Virus record (IMG/VR): IMGVR_UViG_3300030108_002220
Location: 1-26,768 of that record
Length of the DNA: 26,768 nucleotides
Source of the DNA: a virus
Strand: one strand, 5' to 3'
In this document: positions 6,234 through 13,014 of the stretch, one piece after another
Position numbering within the stretch: position 1 is the first letter of the stretch
Layout: every line of letters starts with the position of its first letter
The notes under the pieces: generated by a model
What the model was told of the DNA's origin: nothing
The model's input: the letters and a program-made list of their open reading frames with translations, nothing else
Databases searched by the model: none
Made by a program: the position numbers and the translations under genes

Positions 6234-6656
6234 ATGACAAAACTAATTGATATGTTAAAGCTGCATGAAGGTGTGCGAACCCATGCCTATCAATGCAGCG
6301 CAGACAAATGGACAATTGGCGTGGGCCGGAACATTGATGAAGATGGTGGGCTTGGTCTTACTGAAGAAGAGATTAATGTTTTATTAATTAACGATATAAA
6401 AAGAGTTCAAGATGAATTGGGCGCTAGTTATTTTTGGTTTAGAGAATTAGATGAGGTTAGGAGGGATGCAATGACTGATATCTGTTTTAACCTTGGATTA
6501 TCTCGTTTGAGAGGTTTTGTAAAAGCAATTACTGCCATGTCTAGAAAACAATGGGATATTGCTGCAGATGAATTTATGGACAGTCGCTGGAGCAAGCAAG
6601 TTGGGCAACGTGCTATAACAATCACTGAAATGATAAGAACCGGAGAATATCAATGA
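6234..6656 (+). CDS. Endolysin, T4-type lysozyme (GH24)
   Basis: A 140-residue muramidase that cleaves the beta-1,4 bond between N-acetylmuramic acid and N-acetylglucosamine. The start is ATG 6234. The active-site region is HEGVRTHAYQCSADKWTIGVGRN: Glu12 aligns with T4 lysozyme Glu11 and Thr27 with Thr26. Cys21 replaces Asp20; Cys at this place occurs in other members of the family, so activity is plausible. The C-terminal half has the family's DICFNLGLSRLRGF and RW..Q.G.R segments. There is no signal peptide or SAR domain, so export depends on the holin just upstream. The stop overlaps the next start (ATGA). Confidence 0.92.
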   Translation: MTKLIDMLKLHEGVRTHAYQCSADKWTIGVGRNIDEDGGLGLTEEEINVLLINDIKRVQDELGASYFWFRELDEVRRDAMTDICFNLGLSRLRGFVKAITAMSRKQWDIAADEFMDSRWSKQVGQRAITITEMIRTGEYQ

Positions 6657-7717
6657 GCCTGTATCCTGGTGATCTTTCTTCTCAAATAAGAGCAGCTGAA
6701 TCTGGCCTTGAGCCTTATCCTGGCGGCTTTGGCGGTAACTTCGGTAGCGGATTCGGAGGTGGCTTTGGTGGTGGTTTCCAGCCTATGCCTTCTCCAGGTA
6801 AAGGAAGACCATCTCCTCCACCAATGCAATCTCCAGGTAAAGGCAGGCCTCAGCCATCTTTTGGTTATGGTCAGACCACCTTTAATCCATACGGATTTAA
6901 CAGAGGGTTTGGCGGTGGTTTTGGTGGTGGTTTTGGCGGAGGATTCGGTGGTGGATTCTCACCTGGATATGGTGGAATGTTTGGTGGATTTGGAGTGCCT
7001 CAGCCTAGACCAATGCCAGCACCTGGAAGAAAAGGAGGAGGCAGTCCTTCAAAAGGAGGAAGACCAAGACCAACCCCAAGGCAAGATTTAGACATATCAA
7101 ATAGGCCTCCCCCGTTTGAGGTTCCAGGTGGTGGGCGGTTTGATGAGTTTGCTCCTTATGACGAGCCAATGCCATTTAATCCTGAGCCAGCTACGCCGAG
7201 TCCTAATGTTGCGGATCAAGGATTGTTGGATGCATTTGCAGCAAACCCAGCAAGTAAGCAATTTGGCTTGACGGCAACTTACGATCCAACAACCAATGAA
7301 TATGTGACAGATCTGTCAGGAGCTGGTTTTGCTGGTCAAACCAAGAGACAGACCCCAGCAGAGTTTGCTGCAGGGCTTGGTATGACTGGTCAACCAGCAG
7401 AACCAGTAGGTTTTTCGGCGCAGCCTGGGCCTATGGGTGGGAATGTTACTGATCAGCTTGAGGCGCTTGGATTTGAAAGAGAAATGAGGGTTGGTAGAGA
7501 TGGTACTGGTATGCCCATAATGATACCGACTGGGAATATTGTGCCGATGACAAGTGCAGCAGATCTTAATCGAGCTCAACAAGCTGCAGCTGCAGCTGCA
7601 ATAAACTCTCCTTTCGGCGCTCCATTACAAAGACCAGTCAATAGAGGGGCAATGATGGGTGGTGTTGCTGGTATGCCTGGAGGTAAGGCCAGGGGCGGAA
7701 GAACAAGGCTTTACTAA
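6653..7717 (+). CDS. Gly/Pro-rich virion-associated protein, hypothetical
   Basis: A 354-residue low-complexity protein. Two GGF/GGGF repeat blocks (about residues 23-42 and 84-112) surround two SPGKGRP motifs separated by PPPM. A basic Pro/Gly linker (KGGRPRPTPRQD) and a less repetitive acidic half (about 150-320) follow, ending in PGGKARGGRTRLY. I recognise no enzymatic domain. The position between the endolysin and the Gp10-like tail gene, and the tail-like low complexity, suggest a structural or assembly protein. Glycine repeats of this type also occur in phage adhesins. The start overlaps the lysozyme stop, and the stop is directly followed by the next ATG. Confidence 0.75.
   Translation: MSLYPGDLSSQIRAAESGLEPYPGGFGGNFGSGFGGGFGGGFQPMPSPGKGRPSPPPMQSPGKGRPQPSFGYGQTTFNPYGFNRGFGGGFGGGFGGGFGGGFSPGYGGMFGGFGVPQPRPMPAPGRKGGGSPSKGGRPRPTPRQDLDISNRPPPFEVPGGGRFDEFAPYDEPMPFNPEPATPSPNVADQGLLDAFAANPASKQFGLTATYDPTTNEYVTDLSGAGFAGQTKRQTPAEFAAGLGMTGQPAEPVGFSAQPGPMGGNVTDQLEALGFEREMRVGRDGTGMPIMIPTGNIVPMTSAADLNRAQQAAAAAAINSPFGAPLQRPVNRGAMMGGVAGMPGGKARGGRTRLY
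6718..6990 (+). repeat. GGTGGxTTT-type repeats encoding GGGF tracts
   Basis: Two blocks, about 6718-6780 and 6902-6990, of near-identical 12-base units encoding Gly-Gly-Gly-Phe. Such simple repeats are prone to length change by slippage. Confidence 0.7.
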
Positions 7718-9565
7718 ATGCCGCTAAGTAAGATTAGTTTTGCTCCAGGGGTTAACAAAGAAGGCACAGAGTATACAGCTGATGCTGGATGGTTTGACTC
7801 TGACAAGATTAGATTTAGAAAGGGCAGGCCAGAAAAAATAGGAGGCTGGAGGAAATACAACCAAGCCGCTTTTGTTGGTATATGTAGATCTATACACGAC
7901 TGGTCATCGCTTGAATCAATTAAGTACTTGGGTGTCGGAACAAACCTAAAGTTTTATATTGCCGAGGGCAGTGGATATAACGATGTCACCCCGATCAGAT
8001 CTACAACATCTGCAGGCGATGTTACCTTCTCTGCTTCAAACGGATCGAGCACAATAACAGTTACAGATACTTCTCATGGGGCTGTCGTAAATGACTTTGT
8101 CACATTTAGCGGAGCAGCCACGCTGGGAGGGAATGTTACTGCAGCTGTATTAAATCAAGAGTATCAAATAGCAAGCGTGCCAACGACCAATACCTTTACG
8201 ATAGAGGCCAAAGATACGAGCGGCAGCACAGTAACAGCAAACAGCTCAGATACAGGAAATGGTGGATCCTCTGTTGTCGGAACATATCAGATAAACACAG
8301 GGCTAAATGCTTTTGTACAAGGGACTGGATGGGGTGCTGGATCCTGGGGCTTTGGTACTTTTGGAAGCTCTAGCTCTGTAGCTGCATCAGGTCAATTGAG
8401 ATTGTTTAGCCAGGATAATTTTGGTGAGGATCTTATATTTAATATCCGAGGTGGCGGGATATTTTACTGGGACGAATCTGGAGGCACTGGAGCAAGAGCT
8501 GTTAATATCACCACTCTTACCGGATCAAATCAACCAACCGTTGCTTTACAGGTTTTAGTTTCTGATGAAGACCGACATGTGATTGCCTTTGGGTCTAATC
8601 CGATAGGATCCTCTGATATAGACCCTTTGTTGGTTAGATTTTCAGATCAAGAGAATGCTGGAGACTGGACTCCAACAGCAACCAACAGCGCTGGTGGTGT
8701 CCGTATAAACTCAGGATCTCAGATAATCGGGGCAGTCCAAACAAGACAAGAGATACTTATCTGGACAGACGCAAGCTTACATTCGATGAGATTTGTTGGT
8801 GCTCCGTTTATATTTAACTTCAGCACGTTGAGTACCGATGTATCAATGATATCTCCTAACGCAGCTGTAAACGCCAGGGGCGTTGTTTACTTCATGGATA
8901 GGGGTAACTTCTATGTTTACAACGGATCTGTACAGCCGCTTCCCTGTTCCGTTAAAGACTTTGTTTTTTCTAATTTAAATAAAGATCAGTCGTTCAAGGT
9001 CTTTGCAGCAGAAAACAATGATTACAATGAAGTAATATGGTTTTACCCTATTGGAGAGGGGAATACAGAGATAACCAATTATGTATCTTACAACTATGAA
9101 GAAGGTTTGTGGGCAGTCGGAACATTAGGCAGAGGGGCGTGGATAGCTGGAGCAACTAGACAGTATCCCATTGCATCCACTGCAATTGATGGTGGTGATA
9201 ACTTCTTGTTTGAGCATGAAGTTGGTTTTGATGATGATGGCTCAGCAATGACTGCTTTTATAGAATCTGGAGATCTAGAGATAGGTGAGGGCGAACACTA
9301 TATGTTTGTGAACAAAATAATACCTGACTTTACTTTTACCGGAAATCAAACTGAAGCGTCTGCAAATATAATTATGAAGGGTAGCGATTTTCCGTTGGAG
9401 ACTCCGACTACGTTATCTAGTTCTACTGTGACACCATCGACTAAACAGTCATTTATAAGAAATAGATCCAGGCATTCTGTGGTTAGGATAGAAAGCGATG
9501 GGTCTGGCTATAAATGGAGATTGGGGGATCTAAGGTTTGATATGCGCCAGGATGGCAGAAGATAA
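7718..9565 (+). CDS. P22 Gp10-like tail accessory / DNA-stabilising protein
   Basis: A 615-residue protein. The N-terminus ISFAPGVNKEGTEY...GWFD.DKIRFRKGRPEKIGGW is the signature found across marine podophages for the Gp10-type tail accessory protein that plugs the head-tail channel; I place it there from this pattern. A Thr/Ser-rich insert (about residues 95-200, TSHGAVVNDFVTFSG) looks like a small beta domain. The remainder is beta-rich with a W.PTATNSAGG region, RQEILIWTD and Y.EVIWFYP, consistent with a beta-propeller-like fold. It starts immediately after the upstream TAA, and its stop overlaps the next ATG. Confidence 0.6.
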   Translation: MPLSKISFAPGVNKEGTEYTADAGWFDSDKIRFRKGRPEKIGGWRKYNQAAFVGICRSIHDWSSLESIKYLGVGTNLKFYIAEGSGYNDVTPIRSTTSAGDVTFSASNGSSTITVTDTSHGAVVNDFVTFSGAATLGGNVTAAVLNQEYQIASVPTTNTFTIEAKDTSGSTVTANSSDTGNGGSSVVGTYQINTGLNAFVQGTGWGAGSWGFGTFGSSSSVAASGQLRLFSQDNFGEDLIFNIRGGGIFYWDESGGTGARAVNITTLTGSNQPTVALQVLVSDEDRHVIAFGSNPIGSSDIDPLLVRFSDQENAGDWTPTATNSAGGVRINSGSQIIGAVQTRQEILIWTDASLHSMRFVGAPFIFNFSTLSTDVSMISPNAAVNARGVVYFMDRGNFYVYNGSVQPLPCSVKDFVFSNLNKDQSFKVFAAENNDYNEVIWFYPIGEGNTEITNYVSYNYEEGLWAVGTLGRGAWIAGATRQYPIASTAIDGGDNFLFEHEVGFDDDGSAMTAFIESGDLEIGEGEHYMFVNKIIPDFTFTGNQTEASANIIMKGSDFPLETPTTLSSSTVTPSTKQSFIRNRSRHSVVRIESDGSGYKWRLGDLRFDMRQDGRR

Positions 9566-9762
9566 TGACAACGCAAAGAAACATACCGTTACCAATAGCG
9601 CCAGATGACTATCAGAAAGAAAACGAAGCTGTCACTAGAAGAACGATAGAGCTTGGCTTTCAGACAGTAGAAAACGATATTCAGTTGGCAAAAACCCAGG
9701 GAGATAAAAACGGATCTCTTGCTATGCGTCGATTTCAGTTCTTGTTGATGGGCGCATCGTGA
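9565..9762 (+). CDS. Small hypothetical phage protein
   Basis: A 65-residue protein starting at ATG 9565 inside the upstream TAATG junction. It has a Pro-rich start (IPLPIAPDDYQ), one helix (ENEAVTRRTIELGFQTVENDIQ) and a C-terminal LAMRRFQFLLMGAS. Small genes of this sort directly follow the Gp10-like gene in related marine phages. The function is unknown, and a head-tail or chaperone role is only suggested by position. It overlaps the next gene by 4 bases (GTGA). Confidence 0.7.
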   Translation: MTTQRNIPLPIAPDDYQKENEAVTRRTIELGFQTVENDIQLAKTQGDKNGSLAMRRFQFLLMGAS

Positions 9763-10088
9763 CAGATGTTATAAAGGTTCTGGGTCAGGTTGATGTGTCA
9801 GCAACAACTACGACAGTTCTTTATACGGTTCCTGATTTAAATCAAACAACAGTTAGTTCCTTGGTGATATGCAACAGAGGGGGATCGGGGATTACCTTCA
9901 GGGTTAGCATCCATGTCAACGGCGCTACAGCTGATGATAAACAGTTTATATTTTTTGATGAAGACCTAGCTGCGACAACAACTAGAACAGTTGTTATTGG
10001 TATGTGTCTATCGCAAGCAGACATAGTTAAGGTTTATGCAAGCGCAGCAAATGTGAGTTTTAATTTATTTGGAGTGGAGACAAGTTAA
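9759..10088 (+). CDS. Small beta-sandwich-like virion protein
   Basis: A 109-residue protein with a GTG start at 9759 overlapping the preceding TGA. The pattern is all-beta: alternating hydrophobic and Thr/Ser segments (VDVSATTTTVLYTVP, TVSSLVICNRGG, FRVSIHVNGA, RTVVIGMCLS, DIVKVYASAANVSFNLFGVE). It resembles the short decoration or tail-attachment proteins that marine phages carry at this locus, but I cannot name a family. It probably acts outside the capsid or at the tail. The stop overlaps the next ATG. Confidence 0.7.
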   Translation: MTDVIKVLGQVDVSATTTTVLYTVPDLNQTTVSSLVICNRGGSGITFRVSIHVNGATADDKQFIFFDEDLAATTTRTVVIGMCLSQADIVKVYASAANVSFNLFGVETS

Positions 10089-12505
10089 TGATGTATCCGA
10101 ATCAACAACCAGCACCAATGCAAAGGCAAGCTAATCAGATGGCCCGTCAAGGCCGTTATGGAGACAGCATGTTGGTTCACATGAATCCTGCAGAGGTGCA
10201 AGGCATTGCCGCACTTTCTCCAACAGGCCAGCTAACCAGGAACCCGATGACAGGTCAGCCAGAAGCTTTCTTACCTTTCTTGGCTCCCTTGATCGGTAGC
10301 ATGGCTGGTAAAGCTTTCTTAGGCAAGACAGTTGGATCTGCTTTGGCTGGAGCTATAGGATCTGGACTAGCGACAACTGCAGTTACAGGAGACATTAAAA
10401 AAGGACTAATGTCAGGGATCACTGGGTTTGGTTTAGGAAAGGCGTTAGGCGCTGCGAGTGATGCGCTAAACCCTGAGATATCTGGAACTGCTAGCGCTCT
10501 TGGAGAAGCTCAAAAAACAGCTGCAGAAGCTAGTGCAGATCTAGCTAAAGCTGGAATAGCTGGTGGATCTCAACCTTTTACTCCAGCTCAGATAGGAGAA
10601 TTCACTGCAGCAAAAACAGCTGCAGATGCAGCAACTCAAAATGTAACAGACCTGACTCAAAACCTTGCCGATCTAAGGGGAGAGCAAACAATAGCAGATA
10701 GTTTAACAGCTCCATTTAGGCGGCCAGGGGCTTTTGGAAAAGCCTTGATGGATCCCCTAACCCTGACAGCTATTGGCACAGGAGAGGGCCAGAGAGCCCA
10801 GATGGAGGCGGAAGAAAGCATCATGGATCGGAATCGTCGCTTTGAAGAAGAGCGACAAGCTGAGCTTGATCGTGCTTATGCAACAAGAGATGCTGCAATC
10901 GGACTGGCTCAAAGCAGATATCGTGCTGGAGGAATAACAAGCATAAATCCACAAAACTACCAAAGATCATTACAGGGTTTTGATAACTTAGTTAACGGAA
11001 CAAATAATTATTTCAGGGGCGGTCAAGCTAAAAAGAATAAAGAAAAAGAAGCCGGATCCGATGTTATGAACGAAGCAATATCAGGCGCATTAGCTTCTGC
11101 TGCAATAAACTATGGAAACCCATCTATGCGGTTTGGCCCTGGAGGGATACCTTCTGGAACTTCTATGGTTCCTGGTGGGGCTGCTGCAGCTGCTAGGCAA
11201 GCTGCCTTAAGAGGCGGTGTAAAAAGCGCTGCTGAACTAGCTCAAGAATATGGGGCTGATTTTAGACCTGGCTTTGGTGGAGAGATAAATTATTTTAAAG
11301 ACGCAAGGCCTAAAACAGAAGTTCCAGAAGGAGTTGCTGTAAATAACCCAGTTATTGGCAGCGGAGGTGTTGATGCAGCGCCGTTTGCTGGGTTTCCTAG
11401 CACAATGCCTTCTTTTAACATAACAAATCCAACCTTTAATATTGGTATGGAAGGGTTTGGCGGAGTAGAGCCGGAAGCATTAAGAGCGATGGCGGCCCCA
11501 CAATCGACAGCTTCTCCCGATGTCGGAGCGCCAAACGTAATGCGTGACCCTGTTGCTATGGGTATTCCGGCTCCTCCGCCATCTCCAATGGCTCCGCCTA
11601 TGCCAGATATGAAGCAATCTATACTAGATGATTTTATATCTGAAAGAGGAGAGCCGACTATGTCGGTAGGATCTAAACCTCCAGGTATAGGGGTGGTTCC
11701 CGATTCGGTATCAAGGCCTCCTGTTGTTAATTTACCGCCTCCACCACCGCCTGTGGTTAGACCACCTATGCCATCATCTCCTCCACCGCTAGCTCCTCTT
11801 CCTCCGCCACCAGTGGGCAGGCCTCCGATGCAGGAGCCTGGGTTGGATATGATGCCGCCACCACCGCCGCCGCCAGTTAGACCACCTCTACCTCCAGCGG
11901 CTGAGCCTTTAACGATTTCTAGACCGCCCCCTAGACCAAGGCCGATTTCTCCCCCTTTATTAGATGAAATTGATTCTGAACTAGGAAGATTGGACACAAG
12001 AAGAAGGCCTCGTTCTAGGATACCTGGTCTTCAAGAAGGCGGGGCAACTGATATGACGGACAGATCCATGAATCCAACTATGGAATCTAATGGACAGATG
12101 ATTATTGAAAGGGCTGTACAAGCTATATCAGGAAGACTTTCTGAAGATGAAGCAGAGGCTGCAATAAATAGATTTATTGATGAGTTTGGATCTGAAACAT
12201 TTGCAATGCTTAGGGACAGGGTTCTTAAGGATATAGTACCAGGAGCTCAGACAGAAGGCGAGATTACCGGCATCGGGGGAGGCATGGATGACATGATCCC
12301 TGGCATGATCGGTGAGCAGCAGCCAGTGGCAGTTAGCCCTGGAGAGTATATTGTTCCGGCAGATGTTGTTTCTGGGATCGGTGATGGAAGCACTGATGCT
12401 GGTGTAGATGAATTGAACGGTATGCTAGACAGAGTAAGAATGGAGCGTACCGGAACAACTATTCAACCTTCCCCAATGAGATCTGGAGGCATATTACCAG
12501 CATGA
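10088..12505 (+). CDS. Large virion protein with Pro-rich region, tail/internal protein
   Basis: An 805-residue protein. Near the N-terminus is GDSMLVHMNPAEVQGI, then NPMTGQPEAFLPFLAP and a Gly/Ala-rich hydrophobic stretch (about 60-125, IGSMAGKAFLGKTVGSALAG) that could insert in membranes. A coiled coil (about 140-200) and a charged helix (about 235-275) follow. A proline-rich region of runs of 3-7 Pro spans about residues 490-625. The C-terminal domain has SEDEAEAAINRFIDEFG and VSPGEYIVPADVVSGIGDGS (about 749). These end motifs recur in virion proteins of ocean podophages. Its place before the gp13-16-like block suggests a tail or ejected protein; exact role unknown. Confidence 0.65.
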   Translation: MMYPNQQPAPMQRQANQMARQGRYGDSMLVHMNPAEVQGIAALSPTGQLTRNPMTGQPEAFLPFLAPLIGSMAGKAFLGKTVGSALAGAIGSGLATTAVTGDIKKGLMSGITGFGLGKALGAASDALNPEISGTASALGEAQKTAAEASADLAKAGIAGGSQPFTPAQIGEFTAAKTAADAATQNVTDLTQNLADLRGEQTIADSLTAPFRRPGAFGKALMDPLTLTAIGTGEGQRAQMEAEESIMDRNRRFEEERQAELDRAYATRDAAIGLAQSRYRAGGITSINPQNYQRSLQGFDNLVNGTNNYFRGGQAKKNKEKEAGSDVMNEAISGALASAAINYGNPSMRFGPGGIPSGTSMVPGGAAAAARQAALRGGVKSAAELAQEYGADFRPGFGGEINYFKDARPKTEVPEGVAVNNPVIGSGGVDAAPFAGFPSTMPSFNITNPTFNIGMEGFGGVEPEALRAMAAPQSTASPDVGAPNVMRDPVAMGIPAPPPSPMAPPMPDMKQSILDDFISERGEPTMSVGSKPPGIGVVPDSVSRPPVVNLPPPPPPVVRPPMPSSPPPLAPLPPPPVGRPPMQEPGLDMMPPPPPPPVRPPLPPAAEPLTISRPPPRPRPISPPLLDEIDSELGRLDTRRRPRSRIPGLQEGGATDMTDRSMNPTMESNGQMIIERAVQAISGRLSEDEAEAAINRFIDEFGSETFAMLRDRVLKDIVPGAQTEGEITGIGGGMDDMIPGMIGEQQPVAVSPGEYIVPADVVSGIGDGSTDAGVDELNGMLDRVRMERTGTTIQPSPMRSGGILPA
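11718..11965 (+). repeat. Proline-tract region
   Basis: CCN-rich stretch encoding poly-Pro runs broken by VxRPPM or VGRPPM units. The antisense frame is open and Gly-rich only because of this composition. Confidence 0.6.
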
Positions 12506-13014
12506 AGCCAAGCATAGAGTTAGCGTCAGTTAAACCCTTTAAGGATCTTATAAAAGAGCCAAGAGTTAGTGCTAAGTCGGAAAAAAGAGAATCAACTCAC
12601 ACGATTGCTTTGGTTCCTACTAATTATGTTTACACATTATGGCCTGATGTTAGAGATCACTTAGGCAAGGCTGTTGCTAGATCTAAAGGCAGATGGAATA
12701 TGGAGATGTTGTTTGCATCCATATCACAAAACCAACAGCAGTTATGGGTTGCTTTTGATGAGGACAAAAACATCGACGGTGTAGGAACCACTGAGTTTGT
12801 AGATTACCCAAACAAAAGAATGTTAGCGGTTCAGTTTATGGGCGGAAGGAGATTTAACGACTGGGTTTGGGACATCATAGAAAAATTTGATTCATGGGCA
12901 AAAGATAATCATTGCTCTGGTATTGAAGCAACCGCTAGAAATGGATTCTGGAAATGGCTTGAACAAGATGGTTTCGAGCAATCATATACAGTATATGAAA
13001 AGAGGTTTGATTAA
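12502..13014 (+). CDS. GNAT-fold protein, T7 gp13-like internal virion protein
   Basis: A 170-residue protein. From about residue 75 it follows the GNAT acetyltransferase strand-helix order: LWVAFDEDKNIDGVGTTEF (strands 2-4), MLAVQFMGGRRFNDWVWDII (strand plus helix), then a helix-strand pair ending WLEQDGFEQSYTVYEKRF, the usual GNAT C-terminal strand. The acetyl-CoA binding Q/RxxGxG/A signature is degenerate here (MGGRRFN), so catalysis is doubtful. Phage GNAT-like proteins of this length stand in the position of T7 gp13, at the head of the internal virion cluster, as here. It overlaps both neighbours by 1-4 bases. Confidence 0.65.
   Translation: MKPSIELASVKPFKDLIKEPRVSAKSEKRESTHTIALVPTNYVYTLWPDVRDHLGKAVARSKGRWNMEMLFASISQNQQQLWVAFDEDKNIDGVGTTEFVDYPNKRMLAVQFMGGRRFNDWVWDIIEKFDSWAKDNHCSGIEATARNGFWKWLEQDGFEQSYTVYEKRFD

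Noticed and set aside
11290-11997. Minus-strand frame of 235 codons, Gly-rich
   Set aside because: Its glycine runs are the complement of proline codons in the 10088 gene; compositional artefact.
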